DNA of 64,000 nucleotides from Leadbetterella byssophila_A (GTDB taxonomy: Bacteria > Bacteroidota > Bacteroidia > Cytophagales > Spirosomataceae). The notes beneath the pieces were generated by a model. That model did not search any database and was not told the origin of the DNA. It saw nothing but the letters and a program-made list of their open reading frames with translations. Positions within the stretch are counted from its first letter, which is position 1, and every line of letters starts with the position of its first letter. Position numbers and translations under genes: made by a program. Where the stretch lies: positions 8,620 to 72,619 of the forward strand of contig JBEBRR010000011.1 of assembly GCA_040394735.1 (NCBI GenBank), read 5' to 3'. Positions 43,350 to 51,692 of the stretch are shown one piece after another.

Positions 43350-45275
43350 ATGACCGAAAAAAATGAAAAAATAATATCCGGCCCCGAAAATGTGCTGCAC
43401 CATTACTGGGGGTATGATGCTTTCAGGCCGCTTCAGAAAGATATTATTTTACATGTCCTGGCCGGTAAGGATACCCTGGCCATTCTGCCCACAGGCGGCG
43501 GAAAATCGGTTTGCTTCCAGGTTCCGGCCCTTATGCTGAGCGGAATTTGCCTGGTGATCTCTCCCCTGATCGCCCTGATGAAAGACCAGGTGTTCCAGCT
43601 CGAAAAAAGAGGGATCGCTGCTGCTGCTGTTTACTCGGGAATGAGTAATGAAACACTCACAGAAACCCTGAACCGCGCGATAGACGGTCACCTCCGGTTT
43701 CTGTATGTTTCTCCCGAACGACTGAAAACCACGGCTTTCAGAAATGCGCTGAATTATCTCAGAATAGGACTACTGGCCGTAGACGAAGCCCATTGTATCT
43801 CCAAATGGGGGCATGATTTCCGCCCGGCTTATCTGGAGATCAGCGAAATAAGGTCTTTTACCCCAGGGCAGAAATACCCGGTGATTGCCCTTACGGCCAC
43901 GGCCACCCGTGAAGTACGTCAGGATATTATTGAACGCCTTTCCCTGCGCACGCCGGGTGTTTATCTCCGCTCATTTGCCCGTGAGAACCTTTCTTACCGG
44001 GTGCAGTGTACCGACCAGAAGGAGCTGCGCCTGCTGGAATTTCTCCAAAAAGAAACCGGCTCTGCCATTGTTTATACACGTACACGCAAAAGAACAATGG
44101 AAATTGCCGCGTTTCTTGGTAAAAATGGCATCCCGGCTGATTTCTATCATGCCGGTCTTCCTCTTCCTGAAAGAAATAAGAAGCAGGATCAGTGGCTGGC
44201 CGGCACCGGGAGTGTGATGGTGGCGACCAACGCCTTCGGAATGGGCATAGACAAAGCCGATGTACGTACGGTGGTTCATACCGATCTCTGCGATAACCTG
44301 GAAGCTTATTACCAGGAGTCAGGGAGGGCCGGAAGAGACGGAAAACCCTGCAGCGCCCTTCTGCTCTATGGCAAAAACGATATCCTGACACTGGAAAAGA
44401 ACCTGGGTATGAAATACCCCGGACTTTCCGTACTCCAGCGGGTTTACCAGTGTCTTTCCAATTATTTCCAGGTACCGCTGGGTGAGCTGGATCGTTGTTC
44501 TTATGATTTCGACCTGTACCGCTTTTCCTCTACTTTCGGCCTGGATATGCTTCAGACGCACTACGCCCTGAAGCTGCTGGAATCGCAGGGCATTATTTTT
44601 TTATCGGAAAGCTACCACCAGCCTTCCCGCCTGAAATTTCTTTTCGGGGCAAATCTCCTCGCCGAATTCCAGGAGAGGAATCCCGGGGTAAGTGAAGCGG
44701 TGAAATCTGTTCTGCGGATTTATGGAGGAGAGGTTTTCAATGCCTTTGTGGAGATCCGGGAGAATGAGATCGCCTCGGCTCTCGGCGGATCTTACTCCGG
44801 AACCCTGGAAGCGCTGAATTTCCTTCACCGGCACCGGGTCATTGAATATATCCCGCAGAAGTCCGCTCCGCAGCTGAGCTTTCTCGGCTTCCGGTACGAT
44901 GCGGACCGTCTGCCGCTCAACCACCGTCAGCTTTCCGAGCGGAAAAGTAATGACCGGCGGTCGCTGAAAGCCATGGTCATGTACGCCGAGCAGCTTGAAC
45001 ACTGCCGTATGAATGTTATCCAGGATTATTTTGATGAAGAAAAGACGGTTCCCTGCGGCAAATGCGATGTCTGCACCCGGAACCGGCAGACGGGCCTTTC
45101 CGGAGCGAACCTTTTGAAAAACAGGATACGCGGTCTGCTGCCTGCCGGCGTGGAAGATCTGCAGCGCTCGTTTACCCCCGAGGAGCGGGAAACCGTAGCA
45201 GCCCTTATCAAAAAAGCGCTGGCTTCCGGGGAACTGGGAATGGATCATTACGGCTTAATTTTTGTAGCCCGATAG
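43350..45275 (+). CDS. ATP-dependent DNA helicase RecQ-like
   Basis: A 641-residue RecQ-family helicase. Walker A is LPTGGGKSVCFQ (about residues 46-57), motif II is AVDEAHCISKWGHDFRP (a RecQ hallmark), with LTATATREVRQD and the C-terminal motif ESGRAGRDGKPC. The RecQ-Ct zinc site is present in CRMNVIQDYF, VPCGKCDVC. No HRDC domain follows, so it is the shorter form. It would unwind DNA during recombination repair and fork restart. It is divergent from the large metalloprotease gene. Confidence 0.93.
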   Translation: MTEKNEKIISGPENVLHHYWGYDAFRPLQKDIILHVLAGKDTLAILPTGGGKSVCFQVPALMLSGICLVISPLIALMKDQVFQLEKRGIAAAAVYSGMSNETLTETLNRAIDGHLRFLYVSPERLKTTAFRNALNYLRIGLLAVDEAHCISKWGHDFRPAYLEISEIRSFTPGQKYPVIALTATATREVRQDIIERLSLRTPGVYLRSFARENLSYRVQCTDQKELRLLEFLQKETGSAIVYTRTRKRTMEIAAFLGKNGIPADFYHAGLPLPERNKKQDQWLAGTGSVMVATNAFGMGIDKADVRTVVHTDLCDNLEAYYQESGRAGRDGKPCSALLLYGKNDILTLEKNLGMKYPGLSVLQRVYQCLSNYFQVPLGELDRCSYDFDLYRFSSTFGLDMLQTHYALKLLESQGIIFLSESYHQPSRLKFLFGANLLAEFQERNPGVSEAVKSVLRIYGGEVFNAFVEIRENEIASALGGSYSGTLEALNFLHRHRVIEYIPQKSAPQLSFLGFRYDADRLPLNHRQLSERKSNDRRSLKAMVMYAEQLEHCRMNVIQDYFDEEKTVPCGKCDVCTRNRQTGLSGANLLKNRIRGLLPAGVEDLQRSFTPEERETVAALIKKALASGELGMDHYGLIFVAR

Positions 45276-45345
45276 AGCCTGAAAATAGAATAAATTTCAT
45301 AATTTGCCACTTTATTGGAGAAATTTACACTTAAACTATACTGAA

Positions 45346-45663
45346 ATGAATGCCAGAGAAATAAAGCAGGCCGAGCTGGAAGGAGAAATCGAAAATGCAA
45401 CACTGGCTTTACAAAACCAGCTTTCGGAGTATAAGGAAAAAGGGGGGAATGTTCTCATTGTTCTCGGAATTATCGCCTCGGCTTATGTATTGTATAAGCT
45501 TCTGACCGATGACGACAAAGAAGATGCCCCCAGGGCTGCGGTTAAAAATGAGAATTTTCTCCGGAATGCTCTGATCGGTCTGGCCACTTCCGTAGCAGTG
45601 GGTTTTGCCAAAAACCAGATTTTAGACTTCATCGACCGGTTCATGAATGAAGAAAATAAATAA
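45346..45663 (+). CDS. Small membrane protein of unknown function
   Basis: A 105-residue protein. The N-terminal 35 residues form a likely amphipathic helix (MNAREIKQAELEGEIENATL). A membrane segment follows (VLIVLGIIASAYVLYKLL), a charged loop (DDDKEDAPRA), and a second weaker hydrophobic segment (LIGLATSVAVGFAKNQILDFI). I do not recognise the family; it resembles small envelope or holin-like proteins only in general form. ATG 45346 is favoured over the frame start 45304. It ends one base before the GGGP synthase gene, so they are probably co-expressed. Confidence 0.65.
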   Translation: MNAREIKQAELEGEIENATLALQNQLSEYKEKGGNVLIVLGIIASAYVLYKLLTDDDKEDAPRAAVKNENFLRNALIGLATSVAVGFAKNQILDFIDRFMNEENK

Positions 45664-45664
45664 T

Positions 45665-46381
45665 ATGATCAAAAAAGGATTTGCTGTTCTGCTGGACCCT
45701 GACAAGCTGAATCCCGTTTCGCTGGCCGAAAGAATAGCATCTGTCAATGATTCATCGGTAGATTATATATTTGTAGGCGGCAGCCTCATTTCTACTGATA
45801 ATATGGATATGGTGCTGTCTGAGCTGGCCACAAAAACCACTGTTCCGAAAATCCTGTTTCCCGGAAACAGTCTGCATGTGCACCAAGGGGCTGACGCTAT
45901 TCTCCTTCTCTCGCTGATATCGGGCCGGAACCCTGAGTTCCTGATCGGCCAGCACGTAATTTCAGCGCCCATCCTGAAACGCAGCGGCCTGGAGATTCTT
46001 CCTACCGGCTATATCCTGGTAGACGGCGGCAGGCCTACTACGGTAAGCTATATCAGCAATACCACCCCTGTACCGGCCGACAAGCCGGATGTGGCGGCAG
46101 CCACGGCCCTGGCCGGTGAAATGCTGGGCCTGCAATACATTTACCTGGATGCCGGATCGGGAGCCTTATTCCCCGTACGGGAGGAGATGATCCGCATGGT
46201 AAAAAATACGGTCTCGGTGCCGGTGATTGTAGGCGGGGGGATCTGCACCACCGAAGATGCGCGGAAAGCGCTCTCTGCCGGTGCAGACGTGATCGTGATC
46301 GGCAATGCCATCGAAAAAGATCCCGACCTTCTGAAAGAGATCTCCCGCACGGTAGCTTCCTATAATATGACCCTGGTATAA
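45665..46381 (+). CDS. Geranylgeranylglyceryl phosphate synthase family protein (PcrB-like)
   Basis: A 238-residue TIM-barrel prenyltransferase. Family motifs include KKGFAVLLDPDK, YIFVGGSLIST, YLDAGSGALFPV and the phosphate-binding VIVGGGICTTEDARKALSAGADVIVIGNAIE. Such enzymes join a polyprenyl diphosphate to glycerol-1-phosphate; bacterial members occur widely in Bacteroidota, where their lipid product is less well understood. ATG 45665 gives MIKKGFAVLLDPD; an upstream ATG at 45647 would overlap the preceding gene by 17 bp. folK follows 2 bp later. Confidence 0.9.
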   Translation: MIKKGFAVLLDPDKLNPVSLAERIASVNDSSVDYIFVGGSLISTDNMDMVLSELATKTTVPKILFPGNSLHVHQGADAILLLSLISGRNPEFLIGQHVISAPILKRSGLEILPTGYILVDGGRPTTVSYISNTTPVPADKPDVAAATALAGEMLGLQYIYLDAGSGALFPVREEMIRMVKNTVSVPVIVGGGICTTEDARKALSAGADVIVIGNAIEKDPDLLKEISRTVASYNMTLV

Positions 46382-46383
46382 AC

Positions 46384-46887
46384 ATGTTCAGGGCATTTCT
46401 GGGCCTGGGAAGTAACCTGGGCGACAGGCAGGGGCATCTCCGGGCAGGCCTGCACAGGGTCAGGGAAAGAATAGGCGGGCTGACGAGGGTATCGGGCGTC
46501 TATGAAACCGAGCCCTGGGGAGTGGAAAACCAGGGCAGCTATTATAACCTGGCCGTGGAAGTAAGCACCCCACTCCTTCCGCTCCGGCTGCTGCATACTA
46601 TCCGGGAGATAGAATCCGAATGCGGCCGGGAAAGAAAGGAAAGGTGGGGAAGCCGTACGCTGGATATCGACCTCCTGTTTTTTGAAGACTATCACTTCAC
46701 CCTGCCCGAGCTGACGGTTCCGCATCCGCGGCTGACAGAGCGGAATTTTGTGCTGCATCCCCTGGCGGAGATCGCCCCGGATTTTATACACCCGGTAAGG
46801 CGGCTGGCCCTGGCGGAGCTGAAAGAAAAGTGCCCTGATACGGGATGGATAAACCGGAATATGGATGCGGATATTACTTGTTCATAA
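46384..46887 (+). CDS. folK: 2-amino-4-hydroxy-6-hydroxymethyldihydropteridine pyrophosphokinase
   Basis: A 167-residue HPPK that pyrophosphorylates 6-hydroxymethyl-dihydropterin in folate synthesis. Diagnostic segments are FLGLGSNLGDRQGHL, VYETEPWGVENQGSYYNLAVEV and RWGSRTLDIDLLFF, in which the RTLDIDLL motif binds ATP and magnesium. PHPRLTERNFVLHPLAEIAPDF completes the fold. It begins 2 bp after the GGGP synthase stop, and its 3' end overlaps the glycosyltransferase gene by 23 bp. Confidence 0.95.
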   Translation: MFRAFLGLGSNLGDRQGHLRAGLHRVRERIGGLTRVSGVYETEPWGVENQGSYYNLAVEVSTPLLPLRLLHTIREIESECGRERKERWGSRTLDIDLLFFEDYHFTLPELTVPHPRLTERNFVLHPLAEIAPDFIHPVRRLALAELKEKCPDTGWINRNMDADITCS

Positions 46888-47998
46888 TTACTACCAGGAT
46901 CCCGGCGGCGAAGACGGCGTTTTCCACCAGGAAGCAGAAGCCCTCCGTGAAGGCCATACGGTAGAACGGCTGACTTTCCGGAACCGGAAAGGCCTTAGAG
47001 GCCTGATCCAGTACCTCCTTTACCCTTATAATCTTTTTGCGGCCTTCCGCCTGCGAAAAAAGATCCGGGAGTTTGTCCCGGACATCCTCCATGTCCATAA
47101 TATTCATTATGCTTCCGGGCCGATTCTTTTCCGGACAGCCCGCCGTTTGAGGATACCTGCCGTTTTTACCCTTCATAACTACCGGCTGCTGTGCCCGTCA
47201 GCCCTGCTGTTTTATAAAGGAGAAAAATATATGGGCAGCGTCGGCAAGGCGTTCCCCTGGGAGGCCGTCAGAAAAGGGGTACTGGACGGGTCCGTGCCCA
47301 AAACCTTCCTCACTGCCTTTACCTACCGCCTGCATGCCTGGCTGGGAACATGGAAAAACGTAGACGCCTTCCTCCCGTTAACCGCCTATGCCAAAAAACT
47401 GCTGCTGGAGGGACGCCTTTCCATCCCCGGAGAGCATATCCATGTAAAGCCTAATTTTATAGAGCCCCTGTCTCCCGGCACGCTTTCTTCAGCGGAAGAA
47501 GGCTATTTTCTTTTTATTGGCCGGTTATCAGAAGAAAAAGGCGTAAAGCAGCTTCTGCATGCCTTTGATGCACCCGGTGCCCCGCCGCTCCGGATCATCG
47601 GCGACGGTCCCCTCCGAAGCGACTTACCCGCCGGTAACCATATCCGGCACCTCGGCTACCTGAGCCGGGAAAAGATCGGCGAATATATCCGCGGCAGCAA
47701 AGGCATCGTTATTCCTTCTATCTGCCTGGAAGGTTTTCCGCTGGCCCTGCTGGAAGGCTTTTCACTGAAAACCCCCGTTATTCTTTCCCGGGAGGTGGCC
47801 GCCGGCGAAGTCATCGAAGACGGGAAAAACGGTTTTCTTATTGATCCCCGGCATTTTTCGGAAAAAATAAAGGAGATTTATCGTTATCCTGAGCTGGAGA
47901 AGATCGGGGAAAAGGGATTTGAAACCTACCAGGCCGGGTTTACAAAAGAAAAGGTAATGCATCTGCTGGAAGACATTTACCGGAAAATACTCATTTGA
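46865..47998 (+). CDS. Glycosyltransferase family 4 protein
   Basis: A 377-residue GT-B glycosyltransferase. The N-terminal Rossmann domain begins MRILLVHNYYQDPGGEDGVFHQEAEAL and the C-terminal domain contains GYFLFIGRLSEEKGVKQLLHAF and the family ExxxE-like IPSICLEGFPLALLEGFSLKTPVILS. It should move a sugar from a nucleotide donor to a lipid, glycan or protein acceptor at the cytoplasmic side. The start overlaps folK by 23 bp. Its 3' end overlaps the convergent aat gene by 8 bp. Confidence 0.92.
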   Translation: MRILLVHNYYQDPGGEDGVFHQEAEALREGHTVERLTFRNRKGLRGLIQYLLYPYNLFAAFRLRKKIREFVPDILHVHNIHYASGPILFRTARRLRIPAVFTLHNYRLLCPSALLFYKGEKYMGSVGKAFPWEAVRKGVLDGSVPKTFLTAFTYRLHAWLGTWKNVDAFLPLTAYAKKLLLEGRLSIPGEHIHVKPNFIEPLSPGTLSSAEEGYFLFIGRLSEEKGVKQLLHAFDAPGAPPLRIIGDGPLRSDLPAGNHIRHLGYLSREKIGEYIRGSKGIVIPSICLEGFPLALLEGFSLKTPVILSREVAAGEVIEDGKNGFLIDPRHFSEKIKEIYRYPELEKIGEKGFETYQAGFTKEKVMHLLEDIYRKILI

Positions 47999-48578
47999 AA
48001 TGCCTGGCCAGGCTCACATGGGCCTTCAGAAGAACCTGGAACTCTTTTTTAGGAATCTCCACAGCGCCGAAGCGCTTCACGTTATCGTTGATAAACTGGC
48101 TGTCGAGCAAGCCGTATTTTCTCTCGCGGAGACGCTCTATAAGATAGTGAAAAGCCACTTTCGAGGCATTGGACACCCTGTGAAACATCGACTCACCAAA
48201 AAATACTTTCCCCAGGGAAACGCCGTACAAACCTCCCACCAGCTCCCCGTTCTGCCAGGTTTCTACTGAATGGGCGTATCCTAAATAATGCAGCTGCGTA
48301 TACACTTCTATGATTTCTTCCGAGATCCACATGCCGTCTTCGTCAGAGCGGGGTATGGAACAATGGGTCATAACCGCTTCAAATTCGGTGTTGATTCTTA
48401 TCTCAAACTCACCCCTGTTCAGCACCGGGCGCAGCGACCGCGCCGGCCGGTAGTTTTCCAGGGGAATAATGCACCGGGGATCCGGTGCATACCAGTAGAT
48501 GCTACCGTCCGGTTCTGCCATCGGAAAAACACCCTGTAGGTACCCGGAAAGCACCATTCCGGCGCTGAATTCCTCCAT
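47991..48578 (-). CDS. aat: Leucyl/phenylalanyl-tRNA-protein transferase
   Basis: A 195-residue Aat enzyme that adds Leu or Phe to N-terminal Arg or Lys of proteins, marking them for ClpS/ClpAP. Motifs are GYLQGVFPMAEPDGSIYWYAPDPRCIIPL, WISEEIIEVYTQLHYLGYAHSVETWQNGELVGGLYGVSLGKVFFGESMF and LLDSQFINDNVKRFGAVEI. Length is slightly below that of E. coli Aat. The ATG overlaps the pyrR stop by one base, and its 3' end overlaps the convergent glycosyltransferase gene by 8 bp. Confidence 0.94.
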   Translation of the reverse strand: MEEFSAGMVLSGYLQGVFPMAEPDGSIYWYAPDPRCIIPLENYRPARSLRPVLNRGEFEIRINTEFEAVMTHCSIPRSDEDGMWISEEIIEVYTQLHYLGYAHSVETWQNGELVGGLYGVSLGKVFFGESMFHRVSNASKVAFHYLIERLRERKYGLLDSQFINDNVKRFGAVEIPKKEFQVLLKAHVSLARHFK

Positions 48579-49117
48579 CAGTCAATGATCCAGATGGAAT
48601 CTTCCGAAAACCCCTGCTCTTTCCACTCCACCAGCACTTTCTGGCTGTCAAGCGTATTGACACCCTGACCCACGTAATCCGGCTGTATAGGCAGATCCCT
48701 CTCGTATTTCCGGTTGATCAGGCAGAGAAGCTCCACCCGCGCCGGTCTCCCGAAAACCTGCATGGCATCTATTCCCGCCCGGACCATTCTTCCCGTGGCA
48801 ATAACGTCATCGATCAGCACCACCTTCTTGTCTTCAATAATAAAATCCACCTTGTTGGAATTGGGCCTGAGGATATTTCCGCCACGGTTATAATCATCAC
48901 GGTAAAAAGTGGCATCCAGGTGGCCGAGCGGCAGACGGGTTTCAAACTCTGTCTGCAGAAAATGATTCAGTCTTTCCGCCAGAAAAACACCACGGGGCTG
49001 AAGACCCAGCAAAACGGTCGGGATTCCCTCGTCGAGATTCTCCACAATTTCCTGGCATAGCCGTTTCAAAGTGATGTCCAGCAGGGTTTGTCCCAACAAA
49101 AGCCTTTTCTTTTGCAT
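48578..49117 (-). CDS. pyrR: Phosphoribosyltransferase, PyrR-like
   Basis: A 179-residue type I phosphoribosyltransferase. The PRPP-binding motif is KVVLIDDVIATGRMVRAGIDAM; LLGLQPRGVFLAERL and ATFYRDDYNRGGNIL match PyrR proteins, which act as uracil phosphoribosyltransferases and, in Firmicutes, bind pyr mRNA. The regulatory role in Bacteroidota is uncertain. It is divergent from pth, with an exact -7 box upstream on the minus strand, and coupled to aat by a one-base overlap. Confidence 0.87.
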   Translation of the reverse strand: MQKKRLLLGQTLLDITLKRLCQEIVENLDEGIPTVLLGLQPRGVFLAERLNHFLQTEFETRLPLGHLDATFYRDDYNRGGNILRPNSNKVDFIIEDKKVVLIDDVIATGRMVRAGIDAMQVFGRPARVELLCLINRKYERDLPIQPDYVGQGVNTLDSQKVLVEWKEQGFSEDSIWIID

Positions 49118-49137
49118 CCGAAGAATTTAATTATCGG

Positions 49138-49145
49138 CAAAAATA
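49138..49145 (-). promoter_or_regulatory. -7 box TATTTTTG upstream of pyrR
   Basis: On the minus strand this is an exact TAnnTTTG, 20 bp before the pyrR ATG. The region 19-20 bp further upstream is T-rich but has no TTTG, so the -33 element is weak. Confidence 0.45.
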
Positions 49146-49178
49146 TGGTTATTTTGTATATTTAAAAAGAAAGAGAAA

Positions 49179-49739
49179 ATGAAATACCTGATAGTCGGAT
49201 TAGGTAACGCAGGACCCGATTACGTTTTGACCCGTCATAATGCGGGGTTTATTGTTCTGGACCGGATAGCCATTGATAACGGATTGAGCTTTAAACTGGA
49301 ACGCCACGCTTACGTTACAGAAATAAAGCATAAAGGACACCAGCTAACCCTCATTAAGCCCACCACTTATATGAACCTCAGCGGTAAAGCACTGGTTTAC
49401 TGGATGACCCATCTAAAAATTCCCCTGGAAAATGTACTGGTACTCGTAGATGACCTCGCGCTTCCGCTGGGAAAGCTACGGATGAAAGAGCGGGGTTCAT
49501 CAGCGGGACATAACGGGCTTAAGAATATCCAGGAAATGCTCCGTACGGATGCCTACTCCCGGCTGAGGATCGGGATCGGCGATGATTTTCCGAAAGGACG
49601 GCAGATAGACTGGGTGCTGGGCCGGTTTTCCGAGGATGAACTGCTCCGGCTTTCCCCGAAAATTGACAAAGCCATAGAGATGATTTTCAGCTTTTGTACC
49701 ATCGGGATCACGCGCACCATGAATTTATACAACGAATAA
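49179..49739 (+). CDS. pth: Peptidyl-tRNA hydrolase
   Basis: A 186-residue Pth that releases peptides from tRNA in stalled translation. Motifs include the start KYLIVGLGNAGPDYVLTRHNAGFIVLD (catalytic His), KPTTYMNLSGKALVYWM (Asn), and LVLVDDLALPLGKLRMKERGSSAGHNGLKNIQ (Asp, then GHNG). RLRIGIGDDFPKGR closes the substrate cleft. It stands alone, with about 260 bp of A+T-rich DNA after it. Confidence 0.95.
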   Translation: MKYLIVGLGNAGPDYVLTRHNAGFIVLDRIAIDNGLSFKLERHAYVTEIKHKGHQLTLIKPTTYMNLSGKALVYWMTHLKIPLENVLVLVDDLALPLGKLRMKERGSSAGHNGLKNIQEMLRTDAYSRLRIGIGDDFPKGRQIDWVLGRFSEDELLRLSPKIDKAIEMIFSFCTIGITRTMNLYNE

Positions 49740-49915
49740 TTGTACTTTTCAAAGAATTTTTCATTTTACTGCAAAAACATATAATCTATAAGCCAAGTGG
49801 TCAATAGTGAAAATATTATTTCAAATATAACCCTATGTTTATATAAATTTAACAAAATATCAACAACTTAGCCATACAAATCAAAATAATATTCTGCTTT
49901 TGATACCAAAGAAAA

Positions 49916-49947
49916 TTTGGTACATCAATTTATTCTTCTGAATTTTG
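49916..49947 (+). promoter_or_regulatory. Near-consensus Bacteroidota promoter for small secreted protein gene
   Basis: TTTG at 49916-49919, a 20-bp spacer, then GAATTTTG at 49940-49947 (seven of eight bases of TAnnTTTG). This is the most complete -33/-7 pair I found in the window. It predicts a 45-50 base leader before the ATG at 50002. Confidence 0.6.
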
Positions 49948-50001
49948 CAGCACAATAAAAGTGCAATAAATAAAGAAACAAACATTAAAGAACAGAATAA
50001 A

Positions 50002-50433
50002 ATGAAAAAGCAATTTAAAACACTCGTCCTTATCAGTACTATCCTGGCTACCTGTTTTACCACGGCCGTAGCAAACGATGGCAACAAACTACAGCTAAAA
50101 AGCACGAAAGAAGTAGTTAACACGCTGAATAAAAAAGGAAAGAAAATCGTTAAGAAAAACAGTGACGATCTTACTATTTACCTGGCAGTAATGGAACTGT
50201 ACAGCAAAGATCCCGCTAATTTTTACAACCTGGATGAGCAAACCAAAGCAAGTTTCTTTGCCGCAGCGGGGAACTTAAACAAATCACTGGCTTCTTCCGG
50301 TAAAAGAGAGCTTAAAGATCTGGCAGAACAGATAGCGTTTAACCAGGCCGTTTCCAACTACATCTGGAATGTTAAGAAATCCGGTTCGGTAATACTTCCG
50401 GTAGTGGAGATCGCTCAGCAGACAAGTCTTTAA
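50002..50433 (+). CDS. Small secreted protein of unknown function
   Basis: A 143-residue protein with a signal peptide (MKKQFKTLVLISTILATCFT, cleaved near AVA-ND). The mature part is Lys- and Ala-rich, predicted mostly helical, with no recognisable catalytic motif. ATG 50002 is preferred over a frame start at 49945 that would place basic residues before the signal. It is probably highly expressed: it has a good promoter, a long untranslated leader and its own terminator. It is a single-gene unit in an otherwise A+T-rich gap. Confidence 0.75.
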   Translation: MKKQFKTLVLISTILATCFTTAVANDGNKLQLKSTKEVVNTLNKKGKKIVKKNSDDLTIYLAVMELYSKDPANFYNLDEQTKASFFAAAGNLNKSLASSGKRELKDLAEQIAFNQAVSNYIWNVKKSGSVILPVVEIAQQTSL

Positions 50434-50473
50434 AATCATTTCATAGTTTAATAGGTTAGGGTTGAATAGGTAC

Positions 50474-50989
50474 TTACCCCACTCTCTCTGAGGGTGGGGT
50501 TAAGTTTTTTATAAGCACAAAATCATCCATCACATAACCCCGGCCGATATCAATTATTTCCGGGTAAGCCACGCTGAAGCCTATTCTCTCATAAAAACCC
50601 AGTGCCTTATTATATTTATTGACATTTAAGATCAGTCGGTTGCAATGATGACCTGATGCTATTTCCGTAACGGCATCCACCAGCCTGCGGCCTGCTCCCG
50701 TACCGTGTACTTCCGGGAGAATGTACAGCTTATGAATTTTACAGTAACCCGCACCGGGATGGTCCAGCTGGTAGGAAATAAAGCCGACGACTTCCTGTTC
50801 CGTCTTAAAAAGCAGGAAAACCTGCTCGGCTTTGTTCAGCATCTCCTCTACAGCCTTCAGGGAATAGAACTTTCCCAGCATATAATCGTACTGTTCGGAA
50901 GAAAGTATCTCGCGGTAAGTGGCCGCCCATGACTTTTCGGCAATACCGATTATCGTGGGGGCGTCCTGTGCAGTAGCCCGGCAGATCAT
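50474..50989 (-). CDS. GNAT-family N-acetyltransferase
   Basis: A 171-residue GNAT protein. The acetyl-CoA motif is LYILPEVHGTGAGRRLVDAV (the R/QxxGxG/A element as HGTGAG), followed by LILNVNKYNKALGFYERIGFSVAY. Start MICRATAQDAPTIIGIAEKSW is typical. Substrate unknown. The final codons (about TPPSERVG) and the stop lie inside the hairpin that terminates the convergent small-secreted-protein gene. It overlaps queE by 4 bp (ATGA) and is probably its operon partner. Confidence 0.9.
   Translation of the reverse strand: MICRATAQDAPTIIGIAEKSWAATYREILSSEQYDYMLGKFYSLKAVEEMLNKAEQVFLLFKTEQEVVGFISYQLDHPGAGYCKIHKLYILPEVHGTGAGRRLVDAVTEIASGHHCNRLILNVNKYNKALGFYERIGFSVAYPEIIDIGRGYVMDDFVLIKNLTPPSERVG
50476..50510 (+). 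terminator. Intrinsic terminator of the small secreted protein gene
   Basis: ACCCCAC (50476-50482) pairs with GTGGGGT (50494-50500); TAAGTTTTTT follows. It is orientated for the plus-strand gene ending at 50433 and overlaps the 3' end of the convergent GNAT gene. Confidence 0.75.
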
Positions 50990-51600
50990 GGGATATTCAT
51001 ATATTTATGGGTTTGTATGCTTACCCGCCATTCGGGATGCTCTTTTACGTATTCCACAATAAGCGGCATCATCTTTCCCCTTCGCTCCCACTCTACCTGG
51101 AGAAAAAGCCTGCAGTTTTTATTGATGCGGGCGGCATGCTGCTCGGCAAAGGCAAAATCCGACTTGTTGAAAATGATCACTTTCAGCTCATGGGCTGCTT
51201 CATAAAATTCCTCCAGGGGAGCCTTAAACTTTTTGGGTGAAAAGCAGATCCAGTCCCAGTGCCCTGAGAGAGGGTGTGCTCCCGAAGTCTCGATATTGGT
51301 CTGAAAACCAGCCTCCTTCAGGGCACGGGTCAGGGCATCGAGATTATACATCAGGGGCTCGCCTCCCGTTATAACGGCCATCCTTCCCGGAAAGGCACAG
51401 GCATCCTTCACTATACGCTCTACCGTATAGCGGGGGTGCACTTCCGCATCCCAAGACTCCTTCACATCACACCATACACATCCTACATCGCACCCGCCGA
51501 GGCGAATAAAATAAGCTGCTTTTCCGTTATGAAATCCTTCCCCCTGCAGGGTATAGAAATATTCCATTACCGGAAGTTCCGTTATTATTCCTGTTTCCAT
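50986..51600 (-). CDS. queE: 7-carboxy-7-deazaguanine synthase
   Basis: A 204-residue radical SAM enzyme of queuosine synthesis, converting 6-carboxytetrahydropterin to 7-carboxy-7-deazaguanine. The cluster-binding CxxxCxxC is at C37, C41 and C44 (LGGCDVGCVWCD). The SAM-binding GGE appears in VITGGEPLMYN, and SFYT-type start EYFYTLQGEGFHNGKAAYFIRL matches QueE. It overlaps the GNAT gene by 4 bp. Other queuosine genes are not in this window. Confidence 0.93.
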   Translation of the reverse strand: METGIITELPVMEYFYTLQGEGFHNGKAAYFIRLGGCDVGCVWCDVKESWDAEVHPRYTVERIVKDACAFPGRMAVITGGEPLMYNLDALTRALKEAGFQTNIETSGAHPLSGHWDWICFSPKKFKAPLEEFYEAAHELKVIIFNKSDFAFAEQHAARINKNCRLFLQVEWERRGKMMPLIVEYVKEHPEWRVSIQTHKYMNIP

Positions 51601-51610
51601 TTTCTGCCTG

Positions 51611-51618
51611 CAAAATTA
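51611..51618 (-). promoter_or_regulatory. -7 box TAATTTTG upstream of queE
   Basis: Exact minus-strand TAnnTTTG; its G is 10 bp before the queE ATG (51600), so the leader would be only a few bases. No TTTG sits at the -33 distance. Confidence 0.45.
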
Positions 51619-51639
51619 AGCATTTTTGTGCGGAATGAG

Positions 51640-51667
51640 TTTGACCGGAAGCAAATTAGTATATTTG
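51640..51667 (+). promoter_or_regulatory. Promoter of ispG
   Basis: TATATTTG (51660-51667) matches TAnnTTTG exactly. TTTGAC begins at 51640, giving a 16-bp gap from TTTG, shorter than the usual 19-20. The ATG is at 51693, 25 bp after the -7 box. Confidence 0.55.
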
Positions 51668-51692
51668 TATCTGATTTCATTAAGAGCAAACT

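Noticed and set aside
49740..50001. Possible tRNA or small RNA in the A+T-rich gap
   Set aside because: No cloverleaf-like arms or G+C-rich stem; only the promoter of the downstream gene is supportable.
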